A stretch of DNA of 64,000 nt from contig OX336359.1 in NCBI GenBank assembly GCA_946902875.1, positions 4,278,001 to 4,342,000 of the forward strand, given 5' to 3'. Below, in pieces: positions 1 through 9,290 of the stretch. The translations under genes and the position numbers were made by a program. The stretch's first letter is position 1. Every line of letters starts with the position of its first letter. Below the pieces are notes generated by a model, which saw only the letters and a list, made by a program, of their open reading frames with translations, made no database searches and was not told the DNA's origin. Source of the stretch: Nematopogon swammerdamellus. Taxonomy: Eukaryota; Arthropoda; Insecta; Lepidoptera; Adelidae.

Positions 1-303
1 ATAAAATAGTGTTACAATTTGGTCACTGTCTATAGACATAGGTTATTTTAGTCGGTCTAACCATATGAAATAGGTACCAGTTTCTGTTCTATGTAAATTA
101 AATTAAATTGCAATTAAGCTGTAGAACATCTGTAGGTACGCTATTTTTTGTTTGCGTTCTATAAATTATTAGAGAATCAAACTTTGCACAGTGACTATTT
201 TACTTGGCGTGAAAGATTAATTCGCCCATCACATTAGCATTGTTTGAAAGAGCAAGTGAGAAAATTCGCTTGCATTAAAAACTAGAACCTAAACTACGTC
301 TAT

Positions 304-440
304 ATTAGAAAAATGCAAATCGAAAATCATTGGAAAAAAATACATCCCGACCAGGATTCGAACCTGGATCTCTGGCTTGAGCCGCCAACGCGATAACCAA
401 CTACACCACCGGGCCGTTACGTATTATCTCCAAATTTTCG
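304..440 (-). mobile_element. tRNA-derived SINE, copy 1
   Basis: On the minus strand positions 416-343 read as a 74-nt tRNA-like sequence with normal tRNA spacing: A box GTGTAGTTGG, B box GGTTCGAATCC and a CCAGG/CCTGG T stem. The anticodon loop lacks U33 and the acceptor stem has mismatches, so it is not a working tRNA. The flanks (attagaaaaatgcaaa on one side, gttacgtattatctccaaa on the other) are shared with the copy at 851-986, which shows a dispersed Pol III-derived element rather than a lone tRNA gene. Confidence 0.7.
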
Positions 441-850
441 ATCTCGAAATTAGTTTCGAAATCGAAACTACGTCGTTCTAAAATTATGTACGTAAAAATA
501 AATAAAAAAACCGTTTACTAAATTTAATCACTTGCATGTAATCCCATACATTCAAACTCCAAACTAAAGCTTCTTTTGTGTTTCCTATCGATTTAACTTC
601 CAAATAACACCTATTATAATAAAGTAGTCCTTCTCAAACTATTCCTATTGACTCCACTAAACCATACAAAACGATCAAAACATCGCCATATGTACTACGC
701 CCACTGATAATCCCTCGCCCACCATTTACTTAGACAAAACGCAGCCCTGGCGACTGCCTCCATATAGCTAGGGTTGCCAGCTGTTCGGTATTTCACGGAA
801 AATTTTTATAAATTACTGGTTGAATATGAAAAGGCTTGTTTTATATTTTT
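441..850. other. No gene or recognised repeat
   Basis: AT-rich spacer between the two tRNA-derived SINE copies. I see no convincing coding or structural signal in it. Confidence 0.5.
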
Positions 851-986
851 ATTAGAAAAATGCAAAGAGAAAATCATTGGAAAAAATACATCCCGGCCGG
901 GATTCGAACCTGGGTCTCTGGCTTGAGCCGCCAACGCGATAACCAACTACGCCACCGGACCGTTACGTATTATCTCCAAATTTTCG
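851..986 (-). mobile_element. tRNA-derived SINE, copy 2
   Basis: Second copy of the 304-440 element in the same orientation, with the same tRNA-like block and the same short conserved flanks but different sequence outside them. That fits two insertions rather than a local duplication. Confidence 0.7.
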
Positions 987-1089
987 CTCGCTGCACCTTC
1001 ATGATGTCGCATAATTTTTGGGAACTTTTTTGCGAGCTTGTCTTAGTTCCAGAAGAGCGTATGAAAAACTGTAACTTATTTCAACAAAA

Positions 1090-1204
1090 TTACAAATAAA
1101 AAAAAAACCTCACTTAAAATGTGAAAAATAATTTCCGTTTACTTAAAGGAGTCGGGAAATCGCTAAGTGAATACCCGCGCAGCTCTAAGTTTTTATATTT
1201 ATGT
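1090..1204. repeat. CCCCGAC-family half element
   Basis: Carries the family's ATAATTTCCGTTTACTTAAA and GGAGTCGGG segments and the GCGCAGCTCT core, but only one arm of the usual palindrome. Full members are at 12523-12711 and 25350-25663. Confidence 0.6.
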
Positions 1205-1355
1205 AAATTACAGCAAAACACGGTCTACCACGTTTAGCAAAGTATTAGGACAAGATAAATATCAAGCAGCAAGTAAGGCACGAAGACTCACCTGTTGCAC
1301 GACTCGGCGGAAGGACCGTGCCAAGATGAGAGGTGCCTAGCCTGTCGCCGTTTAT
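1205..1355 (-). mobile_element. SINE-B internal fragment
   Basis: Matches the middle of SINE-B in reverse (GCAAAGTATT, GGCACGAAGAC, CCGTGCCAAG, CCTGTCGCC) without its head or tail. It is degenerate. Confidence 0.65.
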
Positions 1356-1852
1356 AGTTCCCTACTCTATAATTGTATATATATAAATATATATATTTGT
1401 AACAGAGAAAGAAGAGAGAAAAGAAGAGATAATGTTCTGTTTTTTTCTCTCTGTGAATTTGGCAACCCTACAAAGCACAGTTTTGTCCCCCACACAGCAC
1501 GGACTATCCCATTCGCCCCCCCCCCCCCCCCCCCCCCCCCGAATAGCACGAGTTCACGGTACGAATTATACGGTATTAGCATAACAACATTAGTTGCAGG
1601 CGCCATCTGTCGTCGACTTTTATTTGATAATTTTAAATTTGGAATTGCAGAGTCGAACTGTTCGTCTCGACGCGTATAATTTGTGGGGGTGCATTTTATG
1701 TGTGACATTCTTGGGGGGCGTTATTTGTGTGGGGAGGGTGTATGTACTGTCTAATTTTGCGTAGTTGTAAATTAGATGTATCTTGGTTGAAACATTTAGG
1801 GCTCGGCTACACGATCGATTGCATCACCAACTATTCACAACATTTTAGTTGA
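1356..1852. other. No gene; contains a 25-C run
   Basis: Holds an AT microsatellite-like stretch near 1376-1395 and an uninterrupted run of 25 C at 1516-1540. No supportable gene. Apparent open frames crossing the C run code glycine or proline homopolymers and are spurious. Confidence 0.5.
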
Positions 1853-1892
1853 GTTTTTTTTTATGGAAACTGACCGGTGAAATGCCACCTAA

Positions 1893-2307
1893 TTTTTTTT
1901 TTTTTTTTATGGAAACTGACTCGGTTGGCTACATCACCTACAATCCGTTATGTCAGCCCATAACACCGGGTGAACTAGGTGCCACGTCCCCCTTTGATCG
2001 TGCCGGCTACACTGAACTGGTCGGAAAACACAAACTTATACATACATAGATAAGTAATACATACTTATACATACATAGCCGTTTGGACCGACGTTTCCTT
2101 CAGTGCGGTGGTACCAACCCGGGCGGGTATAACCCTACCACCAAGTAAGATTAGGAGGGAAGGGACCTACAGTTTTACGAGGAATCCGAACCTCGGTCAG
2201 CCTCTAACGGTCATCGGTCACCCATCCAAGTACTGACCGCACCCAGCGTTGCTTAACATTCAATAGCGACAGTTGACTGTTTGCACCACTGAGCTATCGA
2301 GGCTGAC
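1893..2307 (-). mobile_element. SINE-5S, near full length
   Basis: Read on the minus strand: a TAGCTCAGTGG-like A box, a block matching the 3' half of 5S rRNA (GTTAAGCAACGCTGGG, GTACTTGGATGGGTGACCG, at 2257-2215), a GGTTCGGATTCC B-box-like motif, the body, then TTTCCATAAAA and poly(A) (poly-T at 1893-1908). Resembles the 5S-derived SINE HaSE3 of Helicoverpa from memory. A second truncated 3' end lies just outside, at 1853-1892. Confidence 0.85.
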
Positions 2308-2413
2308 AAAGTATTTTAGGGAAGTACTGAGCCGTGCCAATATACATTTTATATACATAATACACTACTACCTACTTACATTCCACTATATTATCGAATC
2401 TCAAACATCCAAA

Positions 2414-2541
2414 GGTTGACTGTAAGAAATCTCTGTAAGGGATAAGTCCGCCTTTGCACCTTATGTAAATTTTCCAATGTATTTGTTACTGTTTAATGTT
2501 TACTGGAGCAATAAAGAATTTTCTATCTATCTATCTATCTA
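2414..2541 (+). mobile_element. LINE 3' end with (TATC)n tail
   Basis: GGTTGACTGTAAGAAATCTC...GATAAGTCCGCCTTTG, then GCAATAAAG and a (TATC)n tail. This is the 3' UTR of a common lepidopteran LINE. Related ends are at 41838-41890 and 53195-53240 in reverse. Confidence 0.65.
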
Positions 2542-2560
2542 CACAATATAAATATACGTT

Positions 2561-2796
2561 TTACATTAGATCTACGTATCTAGTAAATAATACATTTAAT
2601 AAATTCTGTCTTCTTTTACCAACAAATGGTCGCACACTTGCACACCACTTGCAGTAGACACAAGATACGTGAGTAGCCAAGTGTGACAAGTGAGGAGATA
2701 GAAATATTCTTGCACCTCCTCAACAGCCTGCTGCTGCTAGGTATTTATGTTCACGCGTAGACGGGCGATAAAGGATTTTTTTGGACATTTCCAATT
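2561..2796 (+). repeat. Left member of a 13-kb-spaced inverted repeat
   Basis: Nearly identical, in reverse complement, to 15399-15640, including the CTGCTGCTGCTAGG and CACACTTGCACACC stretches. Class unknown. The ends are defined by the loss of similarity. Confidence 0.75.
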
Positions 2797-2800
2797 TTTT

Positions 2801-3126
2801 TACATATCACACACGCTGAATCCCGACAATCGGGGTAAGCAGAGTAATCGGTGTTGTGCTGCAAGATCTCTGGTAAATTGCAGCACAACGCCGACCACCA
2901 CGTTTCGAAAAGTATTCAAACAAGATTAAATCGATCAAGCAGCAAGTAAGGCACGAAGACCCACCTGCTGCATGACTCGGTGGAAGTACCGTGCCAAGGT
3001 GAGAGGTGGCGAGCCTGTCGCCCTTTAGCACGGCATCTTGTCCTTATCCCTTAGTCGCCTTTTACGACATGCACGGGGAGAGATGCAGTGGGGCTATTCT
3101 TTTTAAGTACCGAACCCACACGGTAC
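2801..3126 (-). mobile_element. SINE-B, near full length
   Basis: Minus-strand copy. The head (CCGTGTGGG... CCCCACTGCATCTCTCCCC) is at the right end; the GACAGGCTCGCC, CGAGTCATGCAGCAGGTGGG and GATTGTCGGGATTCAGCGTG segments follow to the left. The closest complete relatives are 10977-11286 and 54953-55275. Confidence 0.8.
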
Positions 3127-3192
3127 GGAATTTTTTTTTTAAGTGAAAACTTCTTTAGCGGCGCTTGGCACTTTTTAGGTGGGTAAAAAATG

Positions 3193-4297
3193 TTAAAGTC
3201 AAAGTCAAAGTCAAAATCGTTTATTTCCCGTTGAGTGGGTTTATACAATTTTATATAAATAAAATTGTTCCACTATGGGACACGTCAAAGATTTAAAAAA
3301 TAATCCAAAATTAAAATATCATTACAATAAAAATAAAAGCAATATCGCACATGATTAATTAGTGGTAGATTCCAAATTTACACATCTTCAGTAGAACAAA
3401 GTCAAATTCTCAATCACACATACATAGACATCCCCACACACACAGACCCGCACATAAATTAAATTAAAATAGTAAATTTAATTAAAAATATTTAAATTAA
3501 ATATAATTTAAAATTGTATGCTATAAAATTCATTAATATTATAAAGTGGATTAAGAGTTAAAAAATGTTTAATGTAGTTTTTAAATAAGTTAGGCGACAG
3601 TTGCCGTGTGTTCAAATTTATATGATTAAATAATTTAATTTTTTCATAGTCACCGTGACGCTTGGTGCGTTCCAAACGACAGAGAGCCGGTCTAGGTCCG
3701 CTCTCTTTCTCGTAATATACGAGTGAGTCTGCGAGTGCGACGCATATAGCTCCTGTCGTTTGTGTACATACAACAAGCAGTCCAAAATGTATTGAGCCAC
3801 CACAGTTAAAATTTTTGATTCTTTAAATAACGGCCGACAATGGGTTCTTCTTGGTACACCGTGTAACACCCGTAATGCGGCTTTTTGCTTCACGAGTACT
3901 CGGTTCACATCCACCGCATTTCCCCACACCAGCAGACCATATGACACCAGTTTCATCGTCTCCTCATTGGTGTATTTCTTCAGTTATTTCAAAGCGTATA
4001 GACTAGAAGAAAGCTTATTACAGAGTTTGTCTATATGACTGGTCCAACTCAAGTTAACGTCCAGTGTTATTCCTAGGAAGGTAACTTCTTTAGCACTACA
4101 AAGAGCAGATGTTCGGTTTCTTTTGGTACATGTAAAATGCATCAAGTGAGTTTTTAATTGGTTGAGTACTATTCCGTTTACTCCAAACCAATTATCCGCT
4201 GCCTCTATAGTGTACTTGACAGATTCCTCCATTTTCGTAACAGTATCTGCTGGTATGAGATAGCTCGTGTCATCAGCTAGCAGCAGCTAGACTTAGC
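3193..4297 (-). pseudogene. 5'-truncated Jockey/CR1-type LINE, RT remnant
   Basis: Minus strand. The first surviving codons encode the RT palm motif ADDTSYLI (near 4277), followed by NWFGVNGIVLNQLKT, VTFLGITLDVNLSW, HIDKL and, further on, SYGLLVWGN, KQKAALRVLHG and HCRPLFKE, all typical of the RT thumb region of Jockey/CR1-clade LINEs. An in-frame TAA at 3986-3984 and a frameshift near 3640-3660 break it. In the shifted frame it continues as FNHINLNTRQLSPN to a stop at 3510-3508. A 3' UTR follows, ending in a (TTTGAC)n tail at about 3193-3215. Upstream of the palm motif the frame closes at once, so this is a dead, 5'-truncated insertion. Confidence 0.85.
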
Positions 4298-4479
4298 AGT
4301 TAGACTCGCGACAGATCTCGAAAAGCGATATATTTTTAAAGATTTATTTTTATTATTTAAAATGCAACCTTCATTCATTGCATTAAGGGTTAAGTTACGA
4401 TAGCTCGGGAATAATTCTGTTCGTCTCTCAGTGACAGTAACGCCGAAAGCGAATCAAGGGAATCCGATATTCGTTTGGT

Positions 4480-4558
4480 TGTTTATGTGATTTCGTGGCT
4501 CAATGGTAAGAATGTAGGATTTGTATTTTTTTTGACCATGCGTTCGAATCCCTCATAT
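4480..4558 (+). other. tRNA-like Pol III head, degenerate
   Basis: TGGCTCAATGG (A-box-like) at 4497-4507 and CGTTCGAATCCC (B box) near 4541-4552. The anticodon region is unstructured. Probably the head of a SINE of unknown family. Confidence 0.35.
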
Positions 4559-4699
4559 TTTTTGTTTTCTTTTTTAAATAATGTTACGGTGTTTAAATTT
4601 TTTTAGGGTGTTTAGTTTTTTTTATAACCACCTAAGAATTATTTTCGGAAATACAAAAAGTTTTCACTTCTGCCGGAACTCCCGGAGTGCAAGTGTGGC

Positions 4700-5083
4700 T
4701 TTTTTTTTAATGGAAACTGATACGGTTGGCTACATCACCTACAACATCCGTGATGTCAGCCCATAACACCAGGTGAACTATGTGGCATGTCAGTGCTTCC
4801 CTTCATTTCATGTCGGCTACACTGAACTGGACGGAAAACACGAACTATTTACACAGCAGTTTCCACCGACGTTTCATTCAGTGCGGTGGTATCAACCCGG
4901 ATGGGATGAGCCCTACTGGGTGAGTAAGGTAAGAGGGGAAGGGACCTACAGTTTTATGTGGAATCCGAGCCACGTTCAGCCTCCAACTGTCGAGCGGTCA
5001 CCCATCCAAGTACTCACCGCGCCCAGGTGTGCTTAACAACAGTCGACCGATCGCACCACTGAGCTACTTAACTGAGGCTGACA
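4700..5083 (-). mobile_element. SINE-5S copy
   Basis: Poly-T and ATGGAAACTGA at the left mark its 3' end. The right end has GGTCACCCATCCAAGTACT and the GAGGCTGACA 5' end. The 5S-like block is less well kept than in the 1893-2307 copy. Confidence 0.8.
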
Positions 5084-5234
5084 AGTTGGGCATTGGGCAG
5101 CCCGATTTCTCTCCAACCCAATTAATTTAGTCTTTGAGGTCTGCATAATGTAGCGTAGGATGGCGGTTGACAAAAAGTCTGCGCCCGATTAAATGTTTTA
5201 TTTTTATAAATTGCTATCATATTTCTGTTATGAA

Positions 5235-5502
5235 ATGGGCTAAGTGCGAGTCGAACTCGCGCACCGAGGCACAGATTACTTAATAGTTACTTCGTAACAG
5301 ATAAATCACTCCATAGAGAATGTTCCTACCTTCGGGCTTTAATAGCCTACTGTTTCACGTCGCCAATCGCTGCGTGCGAAAATGTACCTTAACCATCGAG
5401 TGTAAAGTGGTTATTGCTTTGCAGCTGCGCGCAGTTGCGTGGGCGAGCGTCTATGTATACTTCGCGCGGCTGACGAATTTCCACTGAAATAGAAATAGAA
5501 AT
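5235..5502 (-). repeat. Rep-C, left part, interrupted
   Basis: Shares GTGCGAGTCGAACTCGC, CAGATTACTTAATAGTTAC, CACGTCGCCAATCGCTGCG and GCAGCTGCGCGCAGT with the copy at 34655-34980. It breaks after ACTGAAATAGA, where the foldback element begins; the continuation CCGCCGGCGGCCCG is found at 8461. Confidence 0.75.
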
Positions 5503-6278
5503 AGACCGCAGTATGCCTAAATATGTATAACGAGACCACATAAAAGGTCTACTACAAAGTTATGATTTTTTGTCGAAAAAATTGTATGGAAATTACATAA
5601 AAAAATTCAATATCTCCTAAATCGCTCGGTTGCGCGTTATTTCTTCGCACAGTGTGATTCCGCTATTATTTTTACTTATTTTGGCATACTTAGAATTTCG
5701 CGCACAACTGCGTTTTTTTTTTAAATAATTCAAGAAAATTTTTTTACTCCGCATATCAACCGCTTGCTAAGAAACTGAATATTTTGATAACTATACTGTG
5801 TGTGAGTGTGTTAAAGAAGCATGCAGTTTACAGTTCAGTAGGTATTTGCTATTTGTGTACCTATAGGTGCAGTGTAGCTCGCACGCGTTCACGCTCACGC
5901 TAAACTCATGCGTCCCACCCGCACGCGGGCGCAGCGCGGCCGCAAGCGTCCCTCCCTCCCTACCTACCTACCCTTGCCTGCGCAGTGCGCAGTCTGGCAT
6001 TGGGCCTCGCTCGGGCAGGACGTGCCATTCTTTGTACACTCCACACATCGAGCGTGCTAGTTTCGAATAGAGTTTAGACGTGTCATTATTTGTACACTCC
6101 ACACATCGCTCGTGCTAGTTTCGAATAGAGTTTAGCGTAAACATTACACGTGCGTTAAAAACACTAACTTGTATGCTCTGTGTCATATTACTTAAAAACA
6201 AAAGGAGCGAAGGATGAGTCGTGCCGAACTGTACTGTCTTTAGTAATTTATCTGCTCTTTAGTGAGACTTTAATTACA

Positions 6279-6951
6279 ATTAGAAAAAATATAAAAACCG
6301 ACTTCAAAAATTTATGAAATAAAAGAAAATTTAACCCTAAAGTTGAAGGCGGTGCAAAAGAAGGCTACACAAAATCACAAAAGGATATCATCCACTTATG
6401 TTTTCTTTCATCCATCATTTTTGCTTGCTAACACCGCCTTCAACTCTGGGGTTCGATTTTTTTTATTTCATACATTTTTCAAGTCGGTTTTTATATTTTT
6501 TATAAATATTTTTTTATTTCACAGTTTTTTTAGTAATTCTTTGCTATTAGTGTACTCGGCGGAATCGCGTTTATTTCATTCTTTTTAGTAATATTACATA
6601 AAAAAGAATAACCGAAATCGGTTGAAGTGGTACAGAAATATTCGCCATGTGTCAAACTGCAAAATGTTGAGCGTGTTGCAGTATATCGACGTTCTGAGGT
6701 ATCGACTTGCTTATGGTTTTATTGCTGAAAAAGTCCACATCAAAAGTTTTGCTGAACGTAACCACAAACCATAGTTTTTTGATGATTTTTTTTTAAAACC
6801 GCTGAATGAATTTCGATAAAATTTACATGGGACCACCTCTGAAGTATGGCCTACCGAACAAAAAAAGAATTTTCAAAATCGGCCCACAATTGACGTAGTA
6901 ATCGCGTTACAAACTTTCGTCAAACGTCCCTCCTTTTGAAGTCGGTTGAAA
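6279..6951 (-). mobile_element. ACCGAC element with internal foldback, nested
   Basis: Interrupts the left arm of the foldback element between TTAATTAC and AAATGGAAAGC; the right arm has no such insert. Reversed, it carries the ACCGAC-family landmarks (CCACAAACCATAG, CTCCTTTTGAAGTCGG at its right end). At 6293-6494 there is a small palindrome with arms containing AACCGACTTC and GTTGAAGGCGGTG. Confidence 0.75.
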
Positions 6952-6952
6952 A

Positions 6953-7159
6953 ATGGAAAGCTTGACTACTAAACTGGATTTGTTCATAAATATAAAAAAT
7001 GCAGATAAGAAACATGTTAATCTAAAATTATTTGAGGCAGTCGTATCCCGATTGAACTACACCCTTTCTAATGAAGAAAGTTCGACCTTAAGAGAATTTT
7101 GTCGACGTTTCACTGGCTACTGCAATGAAGAGATGGCAAAATTCTCATCGAAAATTTGA
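6953..7159 (+). CDS. Hypothetical 68-codon frame inside foldback element
   Basis: Starts MESLTTKLDLFINIKNAD and ends EEMAKFSSKI. I do not recognise the family. It is acidic/basic mixed, with no membrane segment or zinc-binding pattern. The first ~18 codons are repeated on the minus strand of the right arm (from about 7308 leftwards) with a few substitutions, so the start of the frame lies in both inverted arms. The stop at 7157-7159 may be a mutation, because sequence without strong bias continues beyond it. It could be the remaining first exon of a transposon protein. Confidence that it is translated is low. Confidence 0.3.
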   Translation: MESLTTKLDLFINIKNADKKHVNLKLFEAVVSRLNYTLSNEESSTLREFCRRFTGYCNEEMAKFSSKI

Positions 7160-7208
7160 AATCTTCAAAAAGGATTATGGAGGCTGGCTTGAGGCAGATA
7201 TTCTTTGG

Positions 7209-7257
7209 TCATACTGCATTCGAGCTGATTCGTTAATGCTAGGGGCATTAACGAATC
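7209..7257. repeat. Short perfect hairpin
   Basis: GCTGATTCGTTAATGC, a short loop, then GCATTAACGAATCAGC. It lies at the centre of the foldback element. Confidence 0.7.
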
Positions 7258-7457
7258 AGCATTTTTCATAATTATGAACAAATGCAGGTTAGTAGTCAAG
7301 CTTTCCATTTTTCGTAATTAAAGTTTCACTAAAGAGCAGGGAAATTAATAAAGACAGTACAGTTCGGCACGACTCATACTTCGCTCCTTTGGTTTTTAAG
7401 TAATATGACACAGAGCATGCAACTTAGTGTTTTTAACGCACGTTTAATGTTTACGCT

Positions 7458-7863
7458 ACTCTATTCGAAACTAGCACGAGCGATGTGTGGAGTGTACAAA
7501 GAATGACACGTCTAAACTCTGTTCGAAACTAGCAAGCTGGATGTGTGGAGTGTATAAAGAATGACACGTCTAAACTCTATTCGAAACTAGCACGCTCGAT
7601 GTGTGGAGTGTACAAAGAATGGCACGTCTAAACTCTATTCGAAACTAGCACGAGCGATGTGTGGAGTGTACAAAGAATGGCACGTCTAAACTCTATTCGA
7701 AACTAGCACGCTCGATGTGTGGAGTGTACAAAGAATGGCACGTCTAAACTCTATTCGAAACTAGCACGAGCGATGTGTGGAGTGTACAAAGAATGGCACG
7801 TCTAAACTCTATTCGAAACTAGCACGCTCGATGTGTGGAGTGTACAAAGAATGACATGTCCTG
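7458..7863. repeat. 58-bp tandem repeat, 7 copies
   Basis: Units start CTCTATTCGAAACTAGCACG and contain GATGTGTGGAGTGTACAAAG. The last five alternate GCTCG and GAGCG at one site, giving a 116-bp higher-order period. The left arm of the same element carries only two units (about 6025-6137). Confidence 0.9.
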
Positions 7864-8460
7864 CCCGAGCGAGGCCCAATGCCAGACTGCGCACTGCGCA
7901 GGCAAGGGTAGGTAGGTAGGGAGGGAGGGACGCTTGCGGCCGCGCTGCGCCCGCGTGCGGGTGGGACGCATGAGTTTAGCGTGAGCGTGAACGCGTGCGA
8001 GCTACACTGCACCTATAGGTACACAAATAGCAAATACCTAATGAACTGTAAACTGCATGCTTCTTTAATACACTCACGCACAGTATAGTTATCAAAATAT
8101 TCAGTTTCTTAGCAAGCGGTTGATATGCGGAGTAAAAAAATTTTCTTGAATTATTTAAAAAAAAAACGCAGTTGTGCGCGAAATTCTAAGTATGCCAAAA
8201 TAAGTAAAAATAATAGCGGAATCACACTGTGCAAAGAAATAACGCGCAACCGAGCGATTTAGGAGATATTGAATTTTTTTATGTAATTTCCATACAATTT
8301 TTTCGACAAAAAATCATAACTTTGTAGTAGACCTTTTATGTGGTCTCGTTATATATATTTAGGCATACTGTAGGTCTTTCCAAACATTTTCAATAAAAAA
8401 ACAGGACGTAAAAAAAAAGTGGTTGAATGTCTATGAAACTCGAAATCCAGCCCAATGTGC

Positions 8461-8520
8461 GCCGCCGGCGGCCCGTCGGGCGGTAGGTAGCGCTCAAGTA
8501 CATAGAGTGGTGAGGCCTGA
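8461..8520 (-). repeat. Rep-C, right part
   Basis: GCCGGCGGCCCGTCGGGCGG and AAGTACATAGAG continue the Rep-C copy that stops at 5502. Confidence 0.7.
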
Positions 8521-8851
8521 CCGAGGGTTCCATATCGCCATGTCATGGTCAGCGCCACTCACACCATCTATGTATGAGTTAAAATGCTTCATACTGTTTT
8601 CGGAAGATGGCGCGCATAAACTTTTTAGTTTTTTGTATGGGGACCCCGTGAGTATTTTACTTTTTCTTATTTTTATTATTTGTTGACATATCGCCCATAA
8701 TAAATAACACTTATTATGTGAAAATTGCAACGTGCTACCTATTACCCATTACGGTTCAAGAGATACAACTCTCGGACAGACGGACAGACAGACAGACAGA
8801 CGGCGGCGTAGGCTTAGTAATAGGGTCCCGTATGGATAGGGAACCCTAAAA
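8521..8851 (-). repeat. GTTCC dispersed repeat
   Basis: Reverse copy. Landmarks are GGTTCCATATCGCC, a segment reading ATGGCGCGCATAAACTTTTT, the GACAGACAGACAGACAGACGG run and GGAACCCTAAAAA at the end. Confidence 0.75.
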
Positions 8852-9290
8852 ATTATATACTGGAGGGTTAATTCGACTCTTCGACTACGTACACAGTTTT
8901 CCGGGACACCCTATACCGAAATCTACCACAGAGTGGCCAGGCGATGCTAAATTATCATTACAAAGGATCAAGCAGCTTGTGTTAAGAAGCGTTCACACCA
9001 CAGCGAACTTGCGTGTCTTTTGTTTGTTATTTTATACGACTTTAGGTGAGTTCCAGAGGTTGGTCAAGCAGGATCTCAGATTATGGCAGTAATTTTTTTA
9101 TGAAAACCATTATGGGTGGCAAGTACGGATGGCAAGGAGGCGAATATCTCCAACTCCGGAGAGTTAGTTCGCAAGTTCGGAAACACTGGAATAGGCTCGC
9201 CATACGTCCAGAATTGGGCCGGATTGTTCGGCATTTGGACAGTCCGTCCGGAATTGCGTCCGATTTGTCCGGAATTTTTGCAAGATATAA
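8852..9290. other. No gene recognised
   Basis: Unassigned sequence. The right third (about 9150-9280) has several short CCGGA/TTCGGA motifs of no clear meaning. Confidence 0.4.

Larger units (their letters stand above)
5509..8370. mobile_element. 2.86-kb foldback DNA transposon
   Basis: The ends CAGTATGCCTAAATAT (5509) and its reverse complement (ending at 8370) start arms of about 770 bp (5509-6278) and 1057 bp (7314-8370). They match almost base for base apart from the copy number of a 58-bp tandem unit. Similarity resumes inside a later insertion: the segment starting ATGGAAAGCTTGAC at 6953 pairs with 7308 and below. It sits inside Rep-C, whose two halves flank it, although 84 bp of unexplained sequence (8376-8460) lies between the right end and resumed Rep-C. 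The Rep-C junction allows a 3-4 bp target duplication (CCG or CCGC). The superfamily is not determined, and no transposase was recognised. Confidence 0.8.

Noticed and set aside
343..416. Functional tRNA gene on the minus strand
   Set aside because: Spacing is normal, but the acceptor stem has mismatches, U33 is missing, and the flanks are shared with the copy at 851-986, so a SINE is the better reading.
5867..6070. Identical 67-codon frames at 5867-6070 and 7809-8012
   Set aside because: They fall in the two inverted arms of the foldback element, in a GC-rich part without codon bias or domain. The identity comes from arm similarity.
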